A DNA stretch of 64,000 nt from Brevibacillus sp. DP1.3A. GTDB taxonomy: Bacteria; Bacillota; Bacilli; Brevibacillales; Brevibacillaceae. This document shows positions 41,786-49,264 of this stretch, in pieces; the first letter of the stretch is position 1, and each line of letters starts with the position of its first letter. Under the pieces are notes generated by a model, which was not told the origin of the DNA, did not search any database, and saw only the letters and a program-made list of their open reading frames with translations. The stretch covers positions 25,001-89,000 of the forward strand of contig NZ_CP085876.1 of NCBI RefSeq assembly GCF_013284245.2, in the 5' to 3' direction. A program made the translations under genes and the position numbers.

Positions 41786-41833
41786 AATGAAGCATATTTT
41801 TGCCAGTGAGGCAGAAGTATGCTTCATTTTTTT
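41786..41833 (+). terminator. tRNA-Ser terminator
   Basis: AATGAAGCATA and TATGCTTCATT form an 11-bp stem followed by a T run. Confidence 0.7.
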
Positions 41834-41846
41834 ATATCACAAAAAC

Positions 41847-41873
41847 TGTAAGCAAATCTCATTTTTGCGTCTA
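41847..41873 (+). promoter_or_regulatory. possible ECF-type promoter of the sigma factor gene
   Basis: TGTAAGC at 41847-41853 and CGTCTA at 41868-41873 resemble the AAC/CGTC elements of autoregulated ECF promoters. The 14-bp gap is slightly short for that class, so the call is tentative. Confidence 0.3.
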
Positions 41874-41906
41874 ATAAGGTACAAACCCATAAAAAGGAGC
41901 GTACGA

Positions 41907-42437
41907 ATGGATTCCGATGATCGAATAGAGCGATGGTTCCAGCAATACGGCCATGATATTTACAATTACCTCGCGTATTTTACCGGACGTAGAGATGTAG
42001 AGGATTTAGTCCAGGAAGTTTTTACGAAGGCGCTAAGAGCCTTATCAAGTTACGAAGGAAGGGCACAGCCCAAGACATGGCTTCTGACCATCGCGCGCCA
42101 TGCAGCGATCGATTATAGGCGAAAGCAAAAAATGATGGACTGGTTCCCCGAAAACGTCCTCCGACTCCTCACTTCCAAAGAGCGTACACCTGAGAAGGCA
42201 TTGGTGTTAAAGGAACAATTGCAGGAAGTTTATGAAGCGATGAATCATCTCAAAAGCACGTATCGAGAAGTTCTAATCCTGCGATTGATAGAGGGAGTAT
42301 CTACAGTAGAGACAGCAGAAATTTTGGGCTGGAGTGAAGCAAAAGTCAGCACGACGCTCCATCGAGCTATCAAGGAATTGCAAAAACAAATGGGCAATAG
42401 CGGCAGGGAGGTCAATCTACATGACGCCATCTTTTAA
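41907..42437 (+). CDS. ECF (SigW/SigX-like) RNA polymerase sigma factor
   Basis: The 176-residue protein has only regions 2 and 4. Region 2 (about 8-75) includes DIYNYLAYFTGRRDVEDLVQ and ARHAAIDYRRK, and region 4 (about 110-165) includes LKSTYREVLILRLIEG and TAEILGWSEAKVSTTLHRA. The ATG at 41907 follows AAAAGGAGC; longer in-frame sequence would run back through tRNA-Ser. It overlaps the next gene by 17 bp, the usual coupling of an ECF sigma with its anti-sigma. Confidence 0.93.
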   Translation: MDSDDRIERWFQQYGHDIYNYLAYFTGRRDVEDLVQEVFTKALRALSSYEGRAQPKTWLLTIARHAAIDYRRKQKMMDWFPENVLRLLTSKERTPEKALVLKEQLQEVYEAMNHLKSTYREVLILRLIEGVSTVETAEILGWSEAKVSTTLHRAIKELQKQMGNSGREVNLHDAIF

Positions 42438-43734
42438 AGAAAAAGAGATAAGCACAGTGCTGCAAGCATTTCCATCGCTTCAGATGGAAGAGGACAAACG
42501 ACGTGAAATCGCGAGTCATATTCGTCGAGAAAGGGAGCTGCTCGTACAAATGAAAAGGCGAAAAAAGTATGCCAAGTTCATCGGGGGAGCAGTTGCTTCA
42601 TTTGCTTTATTGTTTATCGCTTATCAGTGGATGCCTTCGGAGGTAACCCCATCCGTGCCAAGCGCACAACAGATGAGTAAAGAGGAGAGTCAAAAGGTAC
42701 TAGCCGCTGAAACGACATCCCAAGCAGATATTGTTCTGACCCTCGATTCACAAATTCAGGAGTATGTAGAAGAAGCGATACATAAGACCAGCAAAGCCTA
42801 TCAGTTCGAAAATATGACGGTAATCGTTACCGATCCAAATACCGGAGAAATTCTTGGGATGGGGAATCTGAAAAATCAGGAAACCAATGACCGGGTTCCA
42901 GATATAGTAAAAGCGAAACCAGATCCTGTGGCCGCATTTCCGATCGTGACGTTGGCGGCTGCTATTGAAGAGGGGAAGTATAAGGACAACGAAACTTACG
43001 AGTCCGGAACCTACGAGACTACCCCAGGCAAGTTTATAAAAGACCACAATAATGGTGCAGGGTGGGGACAGATTACGTATTTAGAAGGTATCCAACGTTC
43101 TTCGAATGTCGCTTTTGCCAAGCTCAGTGAACAGATACCCAATGATTCGTTGCAGCAATATTTTGAACGCTTCGGTTTTGGAGCGAAAACTGGTACTGAA
43201 CAAATCAATGAACAGCCCGGAAAGATACCAAACATGGATACTCCCTATCATAAGGCAATGGTAGCTTATGGACTTGGGGGTTCTGCCTCTGCAATTCAAC
43301 AAGTAGCTGCTGTCGGGGCTATCGCCAACGGTGGTGAATTGATGAAACCACATATTACGAAGGAGGAAAGGAATCACATTGACAAAGGGCGTAGAGTCAT
43401 CTCAGAGGAAACAGCCAAACAGGTTCGAGAGATTTTAGAATCTGTTGTAAAAACCCCCCCCGGTTCGAGTAGAGATTTTTCTATAAAAGAACATACAGTC
43501 GCTGGGCGAACAGGGATAGCAGAGAAACGCGACCAGCAAGGAAACTTCATCGAAGGAAAATATACGTATTCGTTTATCGGATTTGCACCAAGTGATGATC
43601 CAAAGCTATTGATTTACATAGCTGTTGATAACCCGAATACAGACCTCTGGGTAAGATTATGGGGGAAAGAAATTGTTGCTCCCCCTTTCAAAGAAATCAT
43701 GGAAAACAGTTTGCAGTATCTACAAGAACGATAA
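42421..43734 (+). CDS. membrane protein: anti-sigma-like N-terminus fused to a catalytically inactive PBP transpeptidase domain
   Basis: The 437-residue protein starts at the ATG at 42421 after GGGAGGT, overlapping the sigma gene. Residues 1-50 are charged and cytoplasmic, 52-69 form one membrane helix, and about 103-437 form a class B PBP transpeptidase-like domain on the outside (VLTLDSQIQEYVEEAI onwards). The active-site SxxK position reads DPVAAFPI, so Ser is Ala171 and Lys is Pro174. The second motif SSN is kept at 227-229. The third, normally KTG, is RTG at 363-365 in TVAGRTGIAEK. The fold seems intact but acylation is impossible. The topology and coupling to an ECF sigma suggest an anti-sigma factor that senses peptidoglycan or beta-lactams by non-covalent binding. 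Confidence 0.85.
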   Translation: MTPSFKEKEISTVLQAFPSLQMEEDKRREIASHIRRERELLVQMKRRKKYAKFIGGAVASFALLFIAYQWMPSEVTPSVPSAQQMSKEESQKVLAAETTSQADIVLTLDSQIQEYVEEAIHKTSKAYQFENMTVIVTDPNTGEILGMGNLKNQETNDRVPDIVKAKPDPVAAFPIVTLAAAIEEGKYKDNETYESGTYETTPGKFIKDHNNGAGWGQITYLEGIQRSSNVAFAKLSEQIPNDSLQQYFERFGFGAKTGTEQINEQPGKIPNMDTPYHKAMVAYGLGGSASAIQQVAAVGAIANGGELMKPHITKEERNHIDKGRRVISEETAKQVREILESVVKTPPGSSRDFSIKEHTVAGRTGIAEKRDQQGNFIEGKYTYSFIGFAPSDDPKLLIYIAVDNPNTDLWVRLWGKEIVAPPFKEIMENSLQYLQER

Positions 43735-43752
43735 TCAACCCATCCATCAAAA

Positions 43753-43800
43753 AAGGAAGCATAGCGGCATACCCCTAAAGGTATCCGAATGCTTCCTCTC
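43753..43800 (+). terminator. terminator of the sigma/anti-sigma operon
   Basis: GGAAGCATAGCGGCATACC and GGTATCCGAATGCTTCC form a long imperfect hairpin, also usable by the convergent DUF4275 gene. Confidence 0.65.
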
Positions 43801-43815
43801 TTTGTTTTCCCTATG

Positions 43816-44244
43816 CTACTTCCTACAAAAATAAGGTCCACACCACTTGGTTTCATGGGTCTTCACATACGTCCACGTAAAATCCTTATCCACGACGTAC
43901 ACATCGTATTCCTTTTCCAAGTCCGCGACAGAAAACGCCGTAGCATTTTCCAAGATCAACACTTCGTTGGAAAGCTGGTAAAACACATAGTACGACTCAT
44001 GGGCAACTTGCTGAAAGGCTTCATCCGCTTCCTCGCGTTCAAGACAATCTCTCAGCTTATTGCTGAATAAATGCCACAGATACCCCTGGTAGCCGTCTTT
44101 ATTTTTGAGAAAAATCCTCTCTTTATCTTCTTCGGTCAGATGGCCCGCAAAATGCTTCTCCCATTCTTCCCGTAAGTACGGTCCCCAAATAGACAGCTCC
44201 GTTGTCTTCGTGTTCTTCTCCTTCATCCGATCAGCTAGTTTCAT
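43816..44244 (-). CDS. DUF4275 family protein
   Basis: From the ATG at 44244, with GGAGG 6 bp upstream, the protein has 142 residues. Segments WGPYLREEWEKHFAGHLT, IFLKNKDGYQGYLWHLFS and EADEAFQQV match the DUF4275 family, as I know it from Bacillus. The longer frame to 44499 would cross the divergent yrkF promoter and is rejected. It is cytosolic and its function is unknown. Confidence 0.75.
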   Translation of the reverse strand: MKLADRMKEKNTKTTELSIWGPYLREEWEKHFAGHLTEEDKERIFLKNKDGYQGYLWHLFSNKLRDCLEREEADEAFQQVAHESYYVFYQLSNEVLILENATAFSVADLEKEYDVYVVDKDFTWTYVKTHETKWCGPYFCRK

Positions 44245-44320
44245 TGGGCGCCTCCATGTTGGTACAAGTTCATCTCTAAGAAAATACGTATGAAAGAGTG
44301 GGTCGGTCACGTCTCGCCTA

Positions 44321-44366
44321 TTGACAAAGAAATACTGGGCACATATTATAATACCCATAGGGGTAT
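44321..44366 (+). promoter_or_regulatory. yrkF promoter with CstR/CsoR-type operator
   Basis: TTGACA (44321-44326) and TATTAT (44344-44349) are separated by 17 bp. Directly after the -10 lies ATACCC-ATAG-GGGTAT (44351-44366), an inverted repeat of the G/C-tract type bound by CsoR/CstR tetramers. A repressor bound here would block initiation. Confidence 0.75.
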
Positions 44367-44419
44367 AGGTATAAGGTTGATCGATCACATTTTCACTCAA
44401 AACGTAGGAGGTAGACAAC

Positions 44420-45001
44420 ATGTCCGTACAATCGAATTTTTCTGCTGATAAAACGTTAGATTGCAAAGGCTTGGCATGTCCAATGCCTGTCGTACGCACA
44501 AAAAAAGCGATGGAAGAGATGTTACCGGGTCAAGTGATGGAGGTACAGGCGACGGATAAAGGGTCAGTGGCTGACCTGAAGAGCTGGGCAAACAATACGG
44601 GTCATGAATTTTTGGGCACGATTCAGGAGGGGGAAGTATGGAAGCATTTCCTGCGAAAAGCGAGTACCCATGAGGTGAAGGAGGAGACGAACTTCCTGCG
44701 GACCATTTCTAATGAAGAACTACAAAAAAAGCTGGAAGCCAACGAGAAGCTAACGCTCATTGATGTGCGGGAACCGGCAGAATACGCTTTTCACCGCATT
44801 CCTATAGCCATTTCAATACCCCTGGGAGTATTAGAGCAGCGCATGGATGAGTTACAGCCCGATGACGACATCTATCTCATCTGCCGATCTGGCAAACGCA
44901 GCGACATGGCTTGCCAGTTGCTGGCCGAAAAAGGTTTTACCAAAATCACCAATGTAGTACCGGGTATGTCCGGCTGGAATGGCCCGGTAGAAAAACAATA
45001 A
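44420..45001 (+). CDS. yrkF: TusA-rhodanese fusion sulfurtransferase (YrkF-like)
   Basis: The 193-residue protein joins a TusA domain (about 10-82; [10 protein letters not shown] with persulfide Cys20) to a rhodanese domain (about 95-190; [10 protein letters not shown] and active loop CRSGKR with Cys155). It would carry sulfane sulfur between partners. The architecture and gene order match B. subtilis yrkF. It is the first gene behind the CstR-type operator. Confidence 0.92.
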   Translation: MSVQSNFSADKTLDCKGLACPMPVVRTKKAMEEMLPGQVMEVQATDKGSVADLKSWANNTGHEFLGTIQEGEVWKHFLRKASTHEVKEETNFLRTISNEELQKKLEANEKLTLIDVREPAEYAFHRIPIAISIPLGVLEQRMDELQPDDDIYLICRSGKRSDMACQLLAEKGFTKITNVVPGMSGWNGPVEKQ

Positions 45002-45015
45002 GGGGGGAGAGAAAG

Positions 45016-46152
45016 ATGATGGAACAACAAACAAGCGTGAAAGCAATGACAGCACACGTGCTAACGCAGCTTCTCTTTGCGCAGGAGGAATTGTTTATTC
45101 TCGACGTTCGCAATACGAGCGATTACGAGGCTTGGCAAATCGAAGGGCATCGAGTAGTGAGCATGAACATCCCTTACTTTGATTTGCTGGATGGGGTGGA
45201 GGCTGTTCTTGATAAAATCCCTGTGAAACAGAAGGTGTTGGTTGTCTGTGCAAAAGAGGGCTCGTCCATTTTTGTCGCAGAGATGCTAGCCGATGTTTCT
45301 TACCTGCAAGGAGGCATGAAGGCGTGGAGTGAGCATCTGGAGCCAGTGAAGGTGGGTGATCTCCGTGATGGCGGTGCGATTTATCAGTTTGTCCGCATTG
45401 GAAAAGGCTGCTTGTCTTACATGATCGTATCAGGGGGGGAGGCGGCAGTCGTCGATACATTGCGGATGACGGATGTGTACGAAGCATTTGCAGCAAAGCA
45501 TCAATGGACGATCAAGCACACCATCGATACGCATCTACATGCGGACCATATTTCCGGTGGAAAGAAGCTGGCAGATCGGCTCGATGCATCGTATTGGCTT
45601 CCAGAAAAAGATGCGGAAGAAGTTACGCATTCCTATCGTAAGCTAGAGGAAGGGCAGGAAATTCAGGTGGGTGCAACCAAAATTGCGATCCTGCCGATCT
45701 ATTCCCCCGGACATACCATCGGGAGTACGTCACTGATTGTCGATGATACGTATTTTCTCACGGGAGACAGTCTGTTCGTAGCTTCGATCGGACGCCCGGA
45801 TTTAGCTGGGAAAGCAGAAGATTGGGTGGGAGACCTGCACAACACCTTGTATAATCGATATAAAGAGCTTCCCGAGCATTTAGTCGTGTTGCCTGCTCAT
45901 TTTGGCAGCTACATGGAGCTTGGTCCAATGGGTGTCGTATCTGCCCTTTTGGGTGACTTGTATCGCAAAAATCCAGGGCTAACGATTGCGGATGAAAGTG
46001 AATTCCGGCATATCGTTACGCATCATTTACCGCCGCAGCCGAATGCGTATCAAGAAATTCGTCAAGTGAACATGGGGAAATTAATACCGAGCGAAGAGGA
46101 ACAACAAGAGATGGAAGTAGGGCCAAATCGCTGCGCCATTCACGATAAATAA
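45016..46152 (+). CDS. yrkH: rhodanese-metallo-beta-lactamase fusion, persulfide dioxygenase-like (YrkH-like)
   Basis: The 378-residue protein has an N-terminal rhodanese-like domain (about 1-110; VVCAKEGSS with Cys78) followed by an MBL domain with HLHADH (173-178), SPGHT and LPAHFGSY as metal ligands. The metal-site layout is that of ETHE1/CstB persulfide dioxygenases, which oxidise glutathione-type persulfides to sulfite. The domain order (rhodanese first) differs from the MBL-first order of Staphylococcus CstB. The start is the ATG at 45016 after GGGGGGAG. Confidence 0.9.
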   Translation: MMEQQTSVKAMTAHVLTQLLFAQEELFILDVRNTSDYEAWQIEGHRVVSMNIPYFDLLDGVEAVLDKIPVKQKVLVVCAKEGSSIFVAEMLADVSYLQGGMKAWSEHLEPVKVGDLRDGGAIYQFVRIGKGCLSYMIVSGGEAAVVDTLRMTDVYEAFAAKHQWTIKHTIDTHLHADHISGGKKLADRLDASYWLPEKDAEEVTHSYRKLEEGQEIQVGATKIAILPIYSPGHTIGSTSLIVDDTYFLTGDSLFVASIGRPDLAGKAEDWVGDLHNTLYNRYKELPEHLVVLPAHFGSYMELGPMGVVSALLGDLYRKNPGLTIADESEFRHIVTHHLPPQPNAYQEIRQVNMGKLIPSEEEQQEMEVGPNRCAIHDK

Positions 46153-46162
46153 CGGAGAGGTA

Positions 46163-46328
46163 GTTCAAAAAATCGTCTTTTGATCACGAAGTAGTCCTGA
46201 AAGTTGAATCGGCATCGAAATTGGCGTTCACCTTCAAAGTCCGGTGCTCATGTAGGTCCCCTACACTCCGCTCCTCCTTTTTCAGGTTCTCGCCACTTTC
46301 TCGGTGCTGAAAAGCCGACTTTTTGAAC
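46163..46328. repeat. 166-bp MITE-like repeat, full copy
   Basis: The element is bounded by near-perfect inverted ends GTTCAAAAAATCGTCTTT and AAAGCCGACTTTTTGAAC. Its right 76 bp (from 46251) recur at 59595-59670 with few differences. It carries no open frame and sits between yrkH and yrkI, leaving the yrkI ribosome binding site intact. Confidence 0.75.
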
Positions 46329-46358
46329 ACTCATTTATATAACAGGAGGAATGAAAAC

Positions 46359-46583
46359 ATGGCGGATATTATGGTAGATACAAAAGGTCTGGCATGCCCG
46401 ATGCCGATCGTCAAAGCAAAAAAAGCAATGGACGGAATGCAATCCGGTCAAACCATGGAGGTACTCTCGACGGATAAAGGCTCTCTGAACGATTTCACCG
46501 CATGGGTCAAGCAAACTGGGAATGAGCTGGTTTCCCATGAATTTGAGAACGGTGTGTACAAATTTTTAGTGAAAAAGCTGTAG
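46359..46583 (+). CDS. yrkI: TusA family sulfur carrier (YrkI-like)
   Basis: The 74-residue stand-alone TusA protein has the persulfide Cys13 in [16 protein letters not shown]. Its sequence closely parallels the TusA half of YrkF, so the two probably arose by duplication. AGGAGG lies 9 bp before the ATG. It passes sulfur within the persulfide pathway. Confidence 0.93.
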   Translation: MADIMVDTKGLACPMPIVKAKKAMDGMQSGQTMEVLSTDKGSLNDFTAWVKQTGNELVSHEFENGVYKFLVKKL

Positions 46584-46593
46584 GGAGGAAGAA

Positions 46594-46640
46594 GCGAGCA
46601 CTATTGGATGAAGCCGCTAACAGTTCGTGTAGTGCTCGCT
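46594..46640. terminator. bidirectional terminator
   Basis: AGCGAGCACTA and TAGTGCTCGCT form a perfect 11-bp stem between yrkI and a convergent small gene. Confidence 0.65.
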
Positions 46641-46810
46641 TACTCCTGATTTTCATAAACGATACGTACGCCAAGGTGCGTATAGATTTCTTCTTTGTAG
46701 TGGCCATTAGGGCATTGTTTTTCACTGAACAAGGCATTTTTGTGTGAGCGCAAAGGTTCTTGGCAGGTGGGGCACCGATGCTGAAAAATGGATTTGAAAA
46801 AACGAACCAT
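46640..46810 (-). CDS. 56-residue zinc-ribbon-like protein
   Basis: A minus-strand ATG at 46810, preceded by AAGGTGAT, opens a 57-codon frame. It contains HRCPTCQEPL and KQCPNGHYKEEIY, giving Cys-x2-Cys and a Cys/His knuckle typical of small zinc ribbons. It ends RIVYENQE, with the stop in the arm of the terminator. The reading frame, ribosome binding site and paired cysteines support a real gene. It is oriented against the yrk genes. Function is unknown. Confidence 0.65.
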   Translation of the reverse strand: MVRFFKSIFQHRCPTCQEPLRSHKNALFSEKQCPNGHYKEEIYTHLGVRIVYENQE

Positions 46811-46923
46811 TTAAATCACCTTATTCATAGTTATTTACTTGGGATTAATTTTACTTGAAGATCGTTCATTTGAAAAGAGGGTTGAGCATTCCGATGTGTT
46901 AGGTAGGAATTCGAGGAGGATAT

Positions 46924-47712
46924 ATGGACGTTTTACTGCTTCTGCTCATGGTCTCTCTCGGTTTTGTCGGCTCCTTTTTTTCCGGATTGCTCGGGATTGG
47001 CGGAGCGATCATCAGCTATCCGATGCTTCTGTTTATACCACCGGCACTAGGTGTGGCGCAGTTTTCCGCCCAGGAAGTCTCGGTGATATCGATGTTTCAA
47101 GTATTTTTCGCGTCGCTGTCTGGCGTACTGGCTTTCCGCAAAAGAAACGGGAATAACTCACCCCTGATTCATAAAGGACTCGTTAGAGATATGGGGGTAA
47201 GCATCTTGGCGGGAAGCCTGATTGGTGCGGCTCTCTCCCAATACTTGTCGAATGAAAGCATCAATTTGGTATACGGAATACTGGCGATCATCGCCGTGAT
47301 TTTGATGCTCGTGAAAAATAGGGGAACAGAAGCGGCAGCAGGGGAAGTCACATATAACCGCTTCATTGCTGCTGGTGCTGCATTTGCTGTGGGAATCGTA
47401 TCCGGGATTGTCGGTGCAGGGGGAGCGTTCATCCTCATTCCGATCATGCTGACTGTGTTGAAAATACCTACGCGCGTGACGATTGCCTCATCTTTGGCCA
47501 TTGTATTCATCTCCGCAATAGGTGGTGTGATCGGGAAGCTGTCGGGTGGGCAAATTCCGCTCTTGCCCGTTTTGTATACGGTCATCGGAAGTGTTTTGGG
47601 GGCGCCGGTGGGCAGTATGGTCAGCGCCAAGAGCGATGTGAAATATTTGCGTTATGGCCTGATTGTGCTGATCAGTGGAACGGCTATCAAGATTTGGAGT
47701 GACATTCTATAA
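46924..47712 (+). CDS. yrkJ: TauE/SafE family sulfite/sulfur-compound exporter (YrkJ-like)
   Basis: The 262-residue membrane protein has about eight helices and the TauE repeats GFVGSFFSGLLGIGGAII and IVSGIVGAGGAFILIPI. In this context it would export sulfite or thiosulfate made from persulfides by YrkH. The ATG follows GAGGAGGATAT. It lies between yrkI and yrkE as part of the same regulon. Confidence 0.92.
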   Translation: MDVLLLLLMVSLGFVGSFFSGLLGIGGAIISYPMLLFIPPALGVAQFSAQEVSVISMFQVFFASLSGVLAFRKRNGNNSPLIHKGLVRDMGVSILAGSLIGAALSQYLSNESINLVYGILAIIAVILMLVKNRGTEAAAGEVTYNRFIAAGAAFAVGIVSGIVGAGGAFILIPIMLTVLKIPTRVTIASSLAIVFISAIGGVIGKLSGGQIPLLPVLYTVIGSVLGAPVGSMVSAKSDVKYLRYGLIVLISGTAIKIWSDIL

Positions 47713-47755
47713 GGAAAGATGCTTTTCGTTGCAAAAGCTTCTTTCGCTTATTTTT

Positions 47756-47771
47756 ATACCTATACAAGTAT
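47756..47771 (+). promoter_or_regulatory. second CstR-type operator, before yrkE
   Basis: ATACCTATACAAGTAT shares 12 of 16 positions with the yrkF operator at 44351-44366, including the outer ATACC and GTAT. It lies 25 bp before the yrkE start codon. Confidence 0.5.
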
Positions 47772-47796
47772 AAGTATTTTGAAGGAGTGTTCTTAC

Positions 47797-48279
47797 ATGG
47801 AAAAACAAAAAGAAAAAACGACGATTGTGTTGTTCAGCGGTGACTTGGATAAAGCGATTGCAGCCTTTATTATTGCGAACGGAGCGGCGGCCTATGATCA
47901 TGATGTCACGATTTTCTTCACCTTCTGGGGACTGAATACCATGCGCAAGGACGAGATCGTGAAGGTAGAAAAGGGGTGGCTTGAAAAAGCATTCGGTTGG
48001 ATGATGCCAAGAGGCGCCAAGAAGCTTGGACTGTCTAAAATGAACATGATGGGCATGGGGCCAGAGATGATCAAGCATGTCATGAAAAAACACAATGCCC
48101 TGACGCTTCCACAACTAATCGAGTTGGCTCAGGAGCAGGGAGTAAAGTTGGTCGCTTGTACGATGACGATGGACTTGCTCGGTCTCAAACAGGAGGAATT
48201 GCTCGACGGAATGGAGTATGCAGGTGTAGCCGCTTATTTGGGGGATGCGACACAGGCAAAAGTAAACCTATTTATTTAA
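47797..48279 (+). CDS. yrkE: DsrE/DsrF-like family protein (YrkE-like)
   Basis: The 160-residue protein has the DsrE fold signature: TTIVLFSGDLDKAIAAFIIA, a FFTFWGLNTMRK loop, and LVACTMTMDLLGL with the likely sulfur-carrying Cys. The methionine-rich middle (KMNMMGMGPEMI) is characteristic of the YrkE/peroxiredoxin-like DsrE subgroup. The start at 47797 follows GAAGGAG. It acts as a sulfur carrier with YrkF and YrkI. Confidence 0.9.
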   Translation: MEKQKEKTTIVLFSGDLDKAIAAFIIANGAAAYDHDVTIFFTFWGLNTMRKDEIVKVEKGWLEKAFGWMMPRGAKKLGLSKMNMMGMGPEMIKHVMKKHNALTLPQLIELAQEQGVKLVACTMTMDLLGLKQEELLDGMEYAGVAAYLGDATQAKVNLFI

Positions 48280-48301
48280 AACAGCCCGCGTAGGCGCTCG
48301 C

Positions 48302-48337
48302 TTGACATTACCTGTATTTCGCATAAGATACCTGTAT
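48302..48337 (+). promoter_or_regulatory. promoter of the cstR-rhodanese pair with direct repeats
   Basis: TTGACA (48302-48307) and TAAGAT (48324-48329) are separated by 16 bp. Two copies of ACCTGTAT, at 48310-48317 and 48330-48337, flank the -10 exactly 20 bp apart and may be repressor half-sites for autoregulation. Confidence 0.5.
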
Positions 48338-48393
48338 GTAAGGTTGTTCCAAGATTGATACGTATGCCTTGTCGTGAAACAGGAGGAATTCAT

Positions 48394-48660
48394 ATGGATT
48401 ACAACTACAGTGACGATATCAAAAGACGTTTACGCCGAATCCAGGGACAGGTTGGCGGTGTGCTGAAAATGATGGACGAGCAGAAAAACTGCAAAGACGT
48501 AGTAGCGCAGCTCTCCGCTGTTCGCAACGCTTCAGACAAGGCGATTGCCCAGATTGTAGCGGAAAACCTGCAACGCTGTTTGTTAGAAGAGCAGGCTGCT
48601 GGAGGAGACACGAGCAAGCTGGTGAAAGAAGCGGTAGAGCTTTTGGTCAAGAGCCGTTAA
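48394..48660 (+). CDS. CsoR/CstR family repressor, persulfide-sensor type
   Basis: The 88-residue DUF156 protein has the two family cysteines, Cys33 and Cys62. The histidine that completes the copper site in CsoR (four residues before the second Cys) is Asn58 here, in AENLQRC. Loss of that ligand is the mark of CstR persulfide sensors, in which the two cysteines form di- or trisulfide links. It is encoded inside the sulfur regulon and would bind the ATACCC-type operators. The start follows AGGAGG. Confidence 0.9.
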   Translation: MDYNYSDDIKRRLRRIQGQVGGVLKMMDEQKNCKDVVAQLSAVRNASDKAIAQIVAENLQRCLLEEQAAGGDTSKLVKEAVELLVKSR

Positions 48661-48684
48661 ACCGATTTTGGAGAGGAGCTTCCT

Positions 48685-49074
48685 ATGAGTTTCACTACGA
48701 TTCTTTTGCTGATCGCCTATGCGGTAATTATTTGGTATGTCATCTCTCGCTTCGTTCCTGTGAAAGGATTGGAAAATCTCAAGTCAGATCAGTTCAAGGA
48801 ACGGGTCAACCAAAAAAGCAGGGTGCTGCTCATCGACGTACGTGAACCGCACGAATATAAAGCGGGTCATATTCCATCAGCGGTGAACATCCCTTTGTCT
48901 CAGCTCGACCATCGTGCAAAAGAAATTTCCAGCAAGAACGATATATTGCTATACTGCCGGAGCGGGATGCGAAGTAAGCAGGCAGCAAAAATGTTAAAGA
49001 AACACGGCATTCCTCAGATGGCTCATCTGCAAGGCGGATTCATTACCTGGAATGGTTCGACGAAAAAGAAGTAA
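48685..49074 (+). CDS. membrane-anchored rhodanese
   Basis: The 129-residue protein has one N-terminal membrane helix (about 4-22) and a single rhodanese domain with LIDVREPHEY and the active loop CRSGMRS (Cys91). It resembles B. subtilis YqhL/YtwF-type rhodaneses. It lies 24 bp after the CstR gene and is probably co-transcribed. It would handle sulfane sulfur at the membrane. Confidence 0.9.
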   Translation: MSFTTILLLIAYAVIIWYVISRFVPVKGLENLKSDQFKERVNQKSRVLLIDVREPHEYKAGHIPSAVNIPLSQLDHRAKEISSKNDILLYCRSGMRSKQAAKMLKKHGIPQMAHLQGGFITWNGSTKKK

Positions 49075-49079
49075 CAGCT

Positions 49080-49119
49080 AGCACCTGGTGTACGTGTGAA
49101 TACCCGGGTGCTTTTTTTT
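49080..49119 (+). terminator. terminator of the persulfide regulon
   Basis: GCACCTGG and CCGGGTGC arms are followed by eight T. Confidence 0.7.
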
Positions 49120-49138
49120 ATGCGATGAAAAAACAGGG

Positions 49139-49234
49139 TTGACATTTTGTTTCGTTGTAACTAAAATGATTACAACAGGGCGATGCGGTAACGCCTATTA
49201 TTTTCGAGAGAGTTGTAACTAATTCGGTTACATC
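49139..49234 (+). promoter_or_regulatory. promoter with two TTGTAAC inverted-repeat operators
   Basis: TTGACA (49139-49144) and TAAAAT (49162-49167) are separated by 17 bp. GTTGTAAC-N7-ATTACAAC (49154-49176) covers the -10, and GTTGTAAC-N7-GTTACATC (49212-49234) lies 58 bp downstream. Matching dyads at the -10 and downstream imply a dimeric repressor of the Rrf2, MarR or HxlR kind. Confidence 0.6.
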
Positions 49235-49264
49235 TACAACATACAAAACGGAGGGAATATCATT

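Noticed and set aside
43081..43220. KTG in the pseudo-PBP segment FGFGAKTGTE as a catalytic motif
   Set aside because: In class B PBPs this position is the structural G-x-KTGI segment before the PGE loop; the catalytic KTG aligns with RTG at residues 363-365.
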